From positions 1,766,001 through 1,830,000 of the forward strand of contig JAREIK010000385.1 of NCBI GenBank assembly GCA_029783825.1: a stretch of 64,000 nucleotides of DNA. The letters are read 5' to 3'. The DNA comes from Sapria himalayana. Taxonomy: Eukaryota > Streptophyta > Magnoliopsida > Malpighiales > Rafflesiaceae. Below the pieces are notes generated by a model that saw only the letters and a program-made list of their open reading frames with translations, searched no databases and was not told the DNA's origin. Position 1 is the first letter of the stretch; every line of letters starts with the position of its first letter. Below, one piece after another: positions 47,101 to 59,800 of this stretch. The position numbers were made by a program, and so were the translations under genes.

Positions 47101-49730
47101 AATATGTTGATTATTTGAGATACATATTTTAAACATTGTGAGAAAATGAACTATAATTCAAATGGAAGAAATGTTATCTTGCTCAACTATAAATTATATT
47201 TTTGGGTCATATTGTAGGTGATAGAGTAATACTAATGGATAGATAAATTTTGGGATATTGTCGAATGAGAGTTACCAAAAGAAAGTGATAGAGTTGAGAT
47301 TGTTTCTTTGATTGGTCAATAACCATTCATATTTCATTTATGGATATTACCACATTATTTTATCATTAACTAGAAAGAAAATATTTGAAAGTGGACTAAA
47401 GCTTGATTAGAAGTTTTTAATCACTTGAAGCAAGTTATCATAAAAGAGCATATCTTAGCCTTGCCATATAATTCCAAACCATGACACACAAATGTTTTAG
47501 ATTTTGTAATCAGAGTACTTGTCTAAGAAAAAGAAATGAAATTGAACGGTAATTTATAATCAATGAAAAAGAAATGATGATGATAATTTATTATCTGTGA
47601 GTATGAAGATACAAGATATTATTTTTTAGGATTAAGATTTATGGTAAAAATTGATGCGACTATTAATTATTTTTAAGCACAAAAGAAATTTAACTTTCAA
47701 ACAAGCCTAATGACAAGAATTCTTTGTTGAGTTTGACTATGTATTATAATACAAGTCAGTAAGAACCAATCTAATAGCAATTGTGCTCAGATGAAATATA
47801 GTGCTTGTGACAATTAACCAATCACACAAATACTTGAAAGATCATATTAGGGAAGCATTGTTCAAAGATCTAATTATCTATATTTCTTATTGAGTATACA
47901 ATAGAGAGACTCGAAGATTCTGTGTTAAAAAAATAATTTACTTTTCACTAATGCATAATGATTATATGTATTCTTATTTGTGAAATTGTGAAAAGAAATC
48001 ATGCATGAGTGCTATAATTCAAAGTAGGTTGATCATCCAAGTATGCATTGTATCATATTTCTAGTAAATGAGCCATACTATTGATCACACTAGAGGTGTC
48101 AAACGGGACGGGCCGGCCCGGCCCGGCACGAGGCACGGCACGGTTCGGCCGTGCCTGGGCTGGCCCGGCACGATAAAAAAACGTGCCCGGGCCCGTGCCG
48201 TGCCCGGGCGAACAAACCACGTGCCGTGCCGTGCCTGGCCCGGCACACCGGCACGCGTGCCTGCGTCGTGAGTCGTGACTCGTGACCCAACAGGGCCCCG
48301 CCCCCGGTAAAAAGACCCCGGGTCGGGTCCAAACAGACCCGCCCCGCCCCGCCTGCCCTGCCTTGCCGTGCGCCCGTGCTCGTGCGGGCCGGCACGGCAT
48401 GGCCTTGCCGTGCCCACGGGCCGTGCCGTGCCCGAATTTAAAAAACCGTGCCGTGCCGGGCACGTGAAAAACGGGCCGTGCCGTGCTGGGCCAGCCCTTT
48501 TGACACCTCTAGATCACACATAAAAAAATGATGTGGAAGCATGTATTAAAATTTGTATGGTTTGCAAATAAGATATGATGGAGGAGAAGACATCAATGAA
48601 TCTTCTATAATCTTTGAAAATTTTAGAATACTCATGGGAATGTTTCTCTATTGATTTCATTGTAAGATTATTAAAATTAGTGATTTTGAGAGTATTATGG
48701 TAATAGTTGATTGGGCAGAATTGCTGAAGTTGATTAGATTAAATCTGAATTTTTCAATAAGTGTCCACACCAAAGCCAACTGACAAACAAAAAGGGTGAG
48801 TGATTTATTTAAGATATTTTTACTATACTTTGTGAATGCCTTGCAAAGGGATTAGTTGAAACTATTATATGTTGCATAATTTTACTATAACTTGTAAAGA
48901 GAAGTGATCAGATAAAATTCATTTGAAATTGTGAATGAACAAAAGTATCTCAAATACCATTATGATGGAATATGTAGGATCAAATTCATTATTTTACTAT
49001 AATTTTACTTTATTATTTTGCTAAGGAGTGAAAAGAATTAATTAACTTAACTTGGGTTTGGATTGTACAAATCAGATAAGTGATCGAAGGAGGTTGATAG
49101 CAGATGAAGAGATGTGCACTATCAAATGAGAACTTTGTGTTGGTAAAACCACACTTAGTGTTGCCTTGCGGCACAAATGAGTACATAGGGGACTAATGTG
49201 AATATATGAGGGATCTTATTGCATTCTCCAAATGGTTAGTAATATTTTATATCAACTAAATTTATTTCATACTCAAAGTGTATATATTATGTCATGTGAG
49301 CATGCTGAAATCATTCCATGAGGATTAAGATGATTTGACGCAGGTCGAGGTGCACTGACCATTAATAACAATGAAAATTTCTTATGAAAGGATCATAGAG
49401 GCCATCTTGGCTGAATGAGTTGAGGCAAAAGAATTACATGTCAAGGTGAGAATACTTGGTGAAATATAAGGATCTATCAAATTGTAAAGTCAATTGGGAA
49501 CTCGTCGATGCTTTATGATGCTTTGACTTGAATGTTGATAAAATTGGTGGGGAGAATATCTTGGCCCATTGCGACCCCAAAAAGGGTAGCTCGTTTGGCT
49601 TAAGGCTCTGGGCAATGTCCCAGAGGTTCCGCGTTCGAGTCCTCCCGGGGGTATTGGGGTATTTACCTGGTCGGCAGCTCCAGGGCCCCGAGGGATTAGT
49701 AGGGGGAATGGGCCCTGAAACCCTCGGTAT

Positions 49731-49776
<46 letters not shown>

Positions 49777-52700
49777 ATATCTCGGCCCATTGCAATTCTA
49801 GAAAATGTTAGTTTGTGTCATTGATAAATTAGACCTCTAACTATATAAGGGAGTTTTTTTGTGATACTCACTTAAATTTTGTTTGTAATTTAATATATCT
49901 TTTTAAGTATTTTTTTTTATTTTTATGCTTGTGGGTGAGATCTTGTGGGTGTAACTATTGTGAGATGCAATAGCAAACTGACTTGTGTAATTGAGAAAGA
50001 AAATTATTTAGCCTAAGACTGAATGTATAGTACTAAAATGTATGATTCTTGATATATGCAAATAGCAATTTATTAGCCAATGACAATGTGTGCATGATAG
50101 TGTGCGATGGGGCATGGTGCATGGAAATGCGTGGGTTGTGACGACGTGGTGTAATGCCCGATAACATGTGGTGTAGGTGTGCGCAAAGGTATTGTGTGCT
50201 GTGGTGCACGTGTAACAATGCATGATACAATGTTGTGTGTTTGTGTGGTATAATATGGTGCATGTACGTTGTTACTAGAGGTAGAAAATGGGCCGGGCAG
50301 CCCATGAAATGACTCGTGAAAGCCCCCTCAGGCTTGATCAGACTTGTGCATGGAATAGGTGCAGGCTGACAATGGAAAGATATCTCTTATAAGATTTTGT
50401 ACCCTCTGGGAGGTAATTTATTATCTCATAAAAGTAATAGGCAATGTGTTATTTCTAAATCAAGTGGAAAGATAGAATATGAAAATATGATTTTGGCAAA
50501 ATGTTGGCTTTTGTAAATCTGATACTTATTGGAGCAGATTGGTTTTTCTGGTACAAATTATATGATTTCTTTTGTGAAAGTCAGACTATTCAAGGTATAT
50601 GCACTCTAGTCGAAATGGAGTGTCTGTAATATTTATGATATATTTATTTCTTTGTTGTATTAAATATATTTTAGTACGGTCATTTATAATATATTTAAAC
50701 TAGACTTTGTAGTTACTATAAATATTACAGTGATATGTTTAATTAGTTAATGAATTATTTTAAGTTGCTATTTATAATATATTCGAGCCATTGTGCATTA
50801 TTGGACATGATATAGTTTTTAGCATGGGCCGGCTGGCACGACTTTAAAAATAGATAGCTCGGCATAATCTTTTGGCATGTATATTGATTGGGTCATGCCG
50901 GGTCATGCCAAGCAGGGTCAGGCTGGGTCATGCTAGCTTGGGTTCAGTCCAGACTTGCTTGGTTTATTCTAGCCTAGCTTGGGTTGGGTATAGGCTAACC
51001 TGGAACGTGTCGTAGACCAGCTAGGCCAAAACCACTCTAAATGGATAGTTGTGCCGTGTCGCTCTTCTCATGTCAAAAAGTTTAGCCTAGCATGACATAA
51101 GCCATGCTGTAGAGTGTGCACCATGTTTAGAAGTGGCAAAGTGTCGGGCTTTGTTCTATTTTTTCTACCCTGCATATGAGCTAGTGTTGACATAAGGTTC
51201 CACTAACTTGTCATTTGCTAGTTGTTACTATTCTGCCAAAGAGTAATAATGAATTATTTTTCATATCCCATTTTCAGGCTCAATCTGCAGTTTTTCTTGC
51301 AAGGTCCAATTTGCTCATTACAAGGAATATAGAGTGGGCAAATCTTGTTGTTGGCTTTGAGCAGGTGATTATCCATGCTTTTTTTTTTTTGATCTCGTGC
51401 CATTTTATATATTTTGGTTCCATGCTTTGGAAAAATTTTATATTTTTTAATTATTTTTGCCAATAAAAATTTACTTGCTTGGACCTATGGATAAAACTTA
51501 GAAAATTCTTGGATCTTTAATAATGGAAAAATAAAATAATTTTTGGAAATATTGATTAATTGATATGGTAATGCAAATTGGTGTGATAGACTGGATGTGG
51601 GTGTCCCTGCTTTCTTGTCTATGGTTTTTTAATTTGGCTTAGTTCTCAAAATATAATGTCCACCTGCTTTATGATTCAGCTTTATAACTTTTCTTTTTAA
51701 TTTGTATTTGCCAAGAATTCAGGAGAACCGGTATGCTGTTTTAGACTTGTGCCATGCACAGACTGTAAGTACATTTGCTTCACTTTCTTGTGGCTTTTAT
51801 TTTTTTTTTCGTATACTTCGTCATGCAGGAGTTTACCTAGCCATTATGTCGTATGGTTTGTATTTCAACTCTTATGAGATATAAATGCTTGCAGCCTGTA
51901 GGTTTTATTCGTGAGCAGAGCAATGTAATTTTTAGACAGGTATAATAATTTTGTGGTTCCTCTCCTCTCCACCCTTCTCTTTCTCTCTTGTTGATGTGGA
52001 AATTTAGAAAAATTATAAAATAAATTAGTTTTGTTTGTGTGCTAGTGCCAACATGATAGAATTGGGGGTGCTCCAATCCTCATTTCTCTCACATAACTAT
52101 ATCTGCTATCACATGTAGCCACACACATACTTGTGTTGTACATATACATAGTCACACACACATATTAATTTATACACATATTTGAGTAGTGGAGGGAGAT
52201 GAGATTCAACCTTTTCGTCTCAAGGTCTTAGGCTAAGATCTCTCATTCATTAATCATTATGGTATCCTTGTTGGCATGTGCGCAAGTAATTATTTCCATC
52301 ACACCATTTCCAAAAAAAAAGTGAAATTGTGAATTATATAGCTTTTTTTTGTATTGACGTGTTATATTCTCTTTTTAATATATATATTTTTTTGTAATTT
52401 GTACCATTTATACTTAATCCTTCTATATTCTTGCAAATATGCGCATATTACTATTTTAATTTTGTGAAAAAAAATATTTGTATTTTTTGGGTCAATTGAG
52501 ATTGTTAAAAGAATTTCAATATAAGTGTGTAAGTGTGAGAATTTATTCTCTCAAGATGTTAAAACATGTGGATACGTGTAGACATAGAAAATTAATCATT
52601 GTTTTAAATGTATACATGCTAACAGTGGAGGTCATAGAAGATAATGCCAAGTACACAAGGTTCTCTTTTTCGCATGAAGTTTGGGATATGTTAATATCTA

Positions 52701-53771
52701 TACAGTCTTATCTCCAAAATTTAGAGAGAATGCATTTGATGAGACTCGAATATGAGACTTGCCGTTTTTTGACGAATTCACTTGTCATAATACTAAAATA
52801 TGACTTTCATTACATAAATAGAATATGTTAATTTTTCAGGTGATAAATATTTTTAGTACTATTCTCATTCAAATAATTTTAATTTAGGGTTCTTAAGAGA
52901 TTTGACATATTAGTGTTTGTGTAATCTCACATAAATACTTGCGAACAATAAGTGCATAGTAAACACAGACAGAAAAAATGAAAATAAAATAAGAAAAAAA
53001 ATTACTCATCAATGCTCCTTAAGTTGATGTTTATATATCTCGTGCAACATGTTCGAAAAAAAATAATTTAGGGTCCTTTGAGTGAAGTCTCATGATGGGA
53101 CTTGAGGATGAAGTTGTCTCAATTTGGAACTCCCTCATCACGTGCAATTGTTCTTGTGAAGCTTGAGTGAAGTCTCTCAATAAAAAACTTGATCAACTTC
53201 ATTCAGATTCAATTATCTTTTTTATGAGGCTATAGGAGTGGGGGAATATTTATGAATGAATATTTTTTGCTAATAAGATCCAATAACCTATGAGGTAAAA
53301 CACTAACAAGAATTATATGCTATAGTGCGTACAAATGCTTTATTAAGAGATAAAAGAGAGATATTTTGAAGGTCTCTTTGAATTATTCATGATAGTCAAT
53401 GAAATATTATCTCATTAAGGATACATGTCTTAATAGTCTTGAAATACTCTAATAAAATACATTTTATTATGGGTAGGCACTTTGATGTTACTCTCAGGAT
53501 TGAAAAAAAAAATTTGATGATCAAGTATTTTGTTATTAAATTTAATTTTTTATAAAACATTGAGGATTAGTTTAATATACTTGGAACTTCCTAATAGTTT
53601 TGATAAAATATATATTTTGTAATAATTTTATTTATGAGTTGTGTACCTGAACATGATATCTCATGATTATTATTATTATTATTATTATATATTCAAGAGT
53701 ATTATCATTTTCCATGATCATTATTATTGAGAAAAATAAAAAATATATTTTTTCACACATAAAATAAGTCA

Positions 53772-53808
<37 letters not shown>

Positions 53809-56800
53809 TAGGGTTAGAGCAATCTAGATCTTGAGTGCTCCCTTACTTGTGAAGAAAAACAAACAATAAATAATAAAATATAACAAATCTCAATTCAATA
53901 CTTCCTTTAAATTAGTGCTTATATATCACAAACACAACTTTGACAAAAGTAAACATATTCATAGTTATCTAAAGATCTTCATAAAAGTATTTACAATTTA
54001 ATCATAAGTATACATAGATGTTGTAATTATAAAATTATCATAAATTTTTTATGATATAAAACAATAATTAATTTCTTTGTGTTTCATTTGTTTATGAAAT
54101 ATTAGATTAATAATAATATGTAAAATAATTAATTATTATAATACAATATCATTTGTCTCAAGATTGATAACTTAGTTCTTCCAAAAAATGACTAATTTAC
54201 TAAAATTCACAAGTAATTGATATTATAGTTATGTATTATATATTTATATTTGATCTAGAAATAATCATCTATTATTTATTTTTTTATATAATAAGATTAT
54301 TTCTAAAAATTATAAAATATGGTGTAAGTCTCTTTTCTATGATAGCATGAACCCAACTATAATTTGAGTAGGCCTTTATTATGCCCATCTAAGAAGCACG
54401 GACACAGACACGGACATGGGGATACGACATGGCAGGATACGTGGACACGACAAATTCTAAAAAACTAGGATACGGATACGGTTAGAATACGGTATGATAA
54501 AAAAAAATAAAAATAAAAATAAAAATTATTTTTTTATAAATATTAGGTATTTTATAAAATAAAATAAATTAAAATATTTTATTATATAAAATAAATATAT
54601 ATTGTTTATTTTATAAAATAAAAATATTTTATTTTATTTTATAAGATAATATTTATAATTATTTTATTTTATAAGATAATATTTATAATTATTTTATTTT
54701 ATAAGATAATATTTATAATTATTTTATTTTATAAAATAATATTTTATAATTATATTATATAAAAATATATATTTTTTATTTTATAAAATAAAAATATTTT
54801 ATTTTATGCCACATCCCCACACAAATACGCCCGCTCCTGCCTCTCCCCTCAAATCGCGCCCGCCCCCTGTCAGTGGCCAACATCGCCCATGTGGCAACGT
54901 TGGCCACCCGACATCGTCGGACGTCGGGCACTATCAATATGGATATGGTAGCCGACGCAACTATCCGATACGCCACGTGGCATATCAGATACGAATTGAT
55001 CAATTATACGCCGTATTATATATCGGATACAGATTGATCAATGATACGCCACGTGGCGTATCGGACACGTATCCGTGACGTGTCCACGTGTCCAGGTGTC
55101 GGACACGCGGACACGGCTGTAGGGAGCTGTGTCTGTGCTTCTTTGATGCCCATTGTATGTAATAAAAATCTTGTGTCGTAGAGTTCTTTTTATATATTTG
55201 AGAATTTAAAAAATTATATTCATATGAATTTATCAGAAAAAATAGGAAATAATTAATTATACTAAAAATATAAATAATAGTTAATCTAGTAATTATTAGA
55301 TAATTAGATTATATTATGATTTTTATGTATCTAGAAAAATTAATTTCAGTGTTGATATATGTGAAGAAATTTATGCTCATATCAAGTGATGAATTGACTA
55401 GTGCACATCATAACTTGTTAAGATCATATAAAATATATAGAGTATATCTTCTATGGTAAAGAAAATTATACCTATGAAATAATATATATCAATACTCAAA
55501 TTATTTGAGATGCCTCATATCATTTATCTTAAATTCAATTTGCAAGAATTTTAATTGAGATATACTCAACTTATTATTATCGTTAATTAGAATATTATTA
55601 ATATTTATAATTAATATCACATATTATTTTCTTGATTAAATTTAATATAAATAATAATAAAATCTAATACATATCTCTTAACGTTAAAAGTAATAACTAT
55701 GAAATAAAAATGACTAAATCATTCCCTAGAAGTTTGTTTCTTATCATGAACGTGTATTTCATAATCTATAAATTAATAATCTAATAGGTGGTCATCTTAA
55801 TTGCTAGAGAAAAAATTATTTTAATAATATATATTATAAGTGGGTGTAAATTTTCGTGCTACAAATTTGACCTTAAGATATATTTTTTATTTAGGTTTAG
55901 CCTTAATTTTATACACCCACATACATTTCATGACAAACTTATCTGAAGGATTTGGAATAAATTTTCACATTATGTTACTCATGCTTAATCTTTAGACTAA
56001 TGTATTATTGATATTTTTAAACTTATTAATTTTTTTACACATTGAATATTATGGTAGTCAATAATAATTCTTCAAGAGTTAATGAATATAATATTATTTA
56101 ATTAGATCACTTGTTTCTTCTATATATTTTATTTATTTTGTTAATTTTTTTTTTTGAGTTATCTTTTCAATTAATTTAATTTTGACTTATTTTTTTTATT
56201 GCTGTTTGTTTGTAGAATCTAAAGATTATGAGGAAGACTTTTTTGGATTTGAATGAGATAAATTATATTTTTTTGTTTTTATAATTTGATCTACTAGATA
56301 TTAGAGTATGTTAGATTTATTTAAGTATTTTCAACTTGATCACTTATTACTAACAAAGCTGATAATATTTCATCTTAATTTCAAGAATATTTTTACATTG
56401 TGAGATATGTTAGTTAAGAAAGTATACCAAAATTTTTTATCCTAGATGCCAAGTTTGTTGTAAGGACTTATTTAATTTGAAATATATATGTATGAAGATT
56501 TAGTAGATATTAGACATGAGAGTTATTAATGTATTTTATAATAACTATTGATGATTATTATTGATTTATATGATTATTTTTTTCTTGTTCTTGATTTTAG
56601 ATATTTTTTTATTTTTCAAATATTTCATAAATAATGAAAAATTGATTAATAAAAATATGAAAAAAATAGTAGTGATGCATTGAAGTATGTATTAGATATA
56701 TTTATCACTTGCTATATCAATAATGAGATTATACATTAGATTTCTTGTGAAATCTAAACAAGTTTGTGAAAAAAATTAATTTAATACTTATTAAACAAGT

Positions 56801-59800
56801 TTGTGAAAAAAAAATAAACATCTCATTGATACAACTTGAATACTCCTTTGGTATATGTGTTTTGAAATATTTTTGAAAAAAATATCATATTAATTACAAC
56901 TTATTTTATTAATCATATATTTTATTTTTGTTATTATGATACTATTTTTTATGTCCGTGATATATCTTCAGGATGAGATAAGATAATGAAGATTTTGAAA
57001 TATATCTTTCATGGATATTGTATTACACAAAAAAAGTGCAAGTATTTTTTTTCTGGAGTCTGGTAGGTTATTAGTGAGTGCTGACATTATCTTCTGAGTA
57101 TAACTTATTTTTAGCGAACCTAGTAAGTGCGTGAGTCCAAAAGTTTCATTTGGGCTCATTATTTTTTTTTCTTTGACTTAGTCTCATTGGATATTTAATT
57201 AGTTGAGAGTCACTTGTTGAATTACTATTGAACATTTAAATTATGATGTTATTTCTAAAGAGTTATCATATGTTCTAATGAATATAGATTGTGTTTTTCT
57301 AGAGAGAGAGATTTCTAAAGATAGGAAATATTACTCGGGTCCAAATCAAATAATAGTCCACATTTGGTTTTTATTTCACTGGTAACATATTATTGATGAA
57401 GGATCAACTTTTAAGACAAAAAAATGTTTGATCACTGTGACTTTGAGGAGGCGTGTGTAAAGAAGCTACCTATTTTTTGAGCAGCATAGTCAGACATATT
57501 TTCCAGATTGTAGAAGATATTATATGACCTGAATTAGTTATTAAGAGTTTGATTTACAAAAATATTACTTGCAACCACCCTATATGGTTTATTTGAATGT
57601 ATTACATATTTTTTTTTATTTTTTTGGAGTTTCAATGACATGATGATATTGTTTATTTTGTAGGTAAATGATATTTTGATTATGAGAGATAATGTGAGAA
57701 TCATCCAATCAATAAATATTTTTAGTTATAATTCCAGATAAATAAACTTGAAAGACTCGAATAATTTTTTGAGATAGAAATGACCTTCTCAAAGAGAGAT
57801 ATTCTTTCATCACAGAGAAGATATGTGTTTGATATTTTTACAGATGTTGAACTTTTAGTTTTTGCATCAGCAAATACTTTTGTTGATACAATTTATTAAT
57901 TTTTTGTTTGATATAACTTATTTAGTTGACTTAATTACTTAATAAAGATTTATAAGAAATATTAATTATTTAGTTTTGATAAGATCAAATATAATTCATG
58001 CTATTAGTATAATAATTTATTTTCTAGATACACCTTGATAGGTTTTTCTAGACATAACTTTTACATGTTTAATTAATGTAAAGTTGTTTCAAAACTTAGA
58101 ACCTCTTTCAGCAATTATGAATACTTATATTTAATAGTAATATTAACTTTAAGTTGGATGTTAACTTACACTGAGCTGAGATTTATGATGGAATTTGATA
58201 TTTTTCTCGGTGAAAATTTTGGTTCCTGGAAAAATAAAAGATATATAATTATTTTAAGATTTAATACATAAATATGAGATATTTTTGATCTAGTGCCAGC
58301 TCAAATAGATTGGGTATCTAGTTTTTCATCTCACAATTATTTACTACAATAGTTAAGAAGTGAGACTCAGCAAGATCCCACTAATGCAATTACAGAAGAT
58401 GGTATTTCAAATACAAAAGTTACACTAATTTTTATATGTCGTTATTTGCATAAGAGCCTTCAGACTCAATATTTATCCGTTCGATATTCTCAAACCTTGT
58501 AGAAAAGGTTGAAGGATAGATATGATCATACTCAGATTGTTATCATTCCTCTAGCACAATATGACTAGCAAAATCTTAGACTACAAGATTTTAAATCAGT
58601 GTCTGACAATAATTTTGTTTTATTTGATATTATTTCCGGCTTGAGATATGTGGTAACAAGCTCATTGATGCGGAATTGTTAGAAAAACTTTCTCCACCTT
58701 TCACACTTTGAATATCGTATTGCAACAGCAATATCGGCAACATCAATTTGTCATTTATTTTGATTTGATTTATGTGTTTCTCACTGCTGAGCAAACTAAT
58801 GAATTGCTGCTCAAAAATCATGATCTTAGACTTGCTGGTTCAAAAGCATTCCCGGAAGCACGTGCAAACTCTGAGAAAATTATTAGTCATTTTAAGGGCT
58901 AATAATAATTAGTTTTGGTATTTATCTATGCTCTTCTGATTTTTTTTATTATTTTTGGCGTTTATCTACTACTTTCTCTTCTTAATCTTTCTCTATTCTC
59001 CCTATTATATTCTTGCCACGAAATATTCTATAACAGATGCATGTATATAAAAAAATAATAAACTTTTTTAGAGATTTGTGCAATCTATGTATAAATCAAG
59101 AAAAATTAAAATAAAATAAAATAAGCCATTAATTTTACTAAAATATAGTATATTATTATTTTTGTCATTTGTTATTTTTATTCATGCTTTTAATAATATA
59201 TCATTATTTTGTAATTTGTTAACTTAAATATAGTATTTATAATAATTTTTATTATTATTATTTTTTTTGTAGACCACTAAATAATACCATTTATGTATTT
59301 TTTTTTTTATATTTTATTTTAATATTTTTCTTACGAGATTTGCTCGCACTCATCCTAACATACATGTTGATATTGCATGCCAAGAATGTGCTATCTTGCA
59401 GTTCCTTCGCACGAGGCGGCCTTTTGTTGCTTACGTAACGGATCCAATGGGTTCTGAATTGTTTCTGGTAAGGCTTACGTGAAGTGAATTCGATCAAGCT
59501 GTAATTTTTTTTTTTTTTTTTTTTTAACTTTATCTGGATTCTGTGATTTTATACCTTTTTACCGTTGCTCTAAAAGTAAAATTCAAGCTTATTACCTTGT
59601 CTTTAGCTCAACTAAATCGAGTTCTTAATTACTCCTTATTTCTAGGTACTAGTTGCTGTTAGAGGAGCTGTACCCTCTTTATTTAAATGGTTAGTTTTGC
59701 TGCCTGTAGGTTCGGAGGCCTTTTTGGTTCCTCACCAGCTCTATTTATGTAGAAATAGATGGTAAGGTATGCCAATTTAATGAGTGCTTCATGGGGTGCG

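Larger units (their letters stand above)
45290..49553 (+). mobile_element. degenerate Ty3/gypsy chromovirus
   Basis: Domains in gypsy order. Protease remnant at 45375-45500 ('LMFVNFTIVSHNNKILVDIS', with DIS replacing D(S/T)G). RT from about 45840 ('FIDSFRDVL..ELSNRLPPKKKV', 'SYQMVPLELEVL', 'FIDIEYIRHSQASYDG'). The RT is interrupted at 46301-46964 by a hAT element and resumes with a worn catalytic region and 'KNELY', 'FLGHIVGDRV'. RNase H blocks lie at 47400-47780. The integrase zinc region and core start ('KICMVCKQDMMEEKTSMNLL', 'WECFSIDFIV') lie about 48530-48670, just after a second hAT insertion (48091-48511). A chromodomain follows at about 49430-49520 ('EYLVKYKDLSNCKVNWELVDAL'). It has many stops and is dead. 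It lies in intron 1 of the scramblase in the same orientation. Confidence 0.85.

Noticed and set aside
48053..48467. Arg/Pro/Gly-rich open frames of up to 136 codons on both strands
   Set aside because: They lie within a CG-rich, near-palindromic hAT-type element with terminal repeats and a target duplication; the frames are composition artefacts.
49434..49824. 118-codon minus and 98-codon plus frames
   Set aside because: They run through the SINE and its poly(A); the only real coding remnant there is the gypsy chromodomain.
52478..52831. 117-codon open frame within scramblase intron 4
   Set aside because: No recognisable domain, no repeat support, and it lies in an intron of a well-supported gene. 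Kept only as unexplained.
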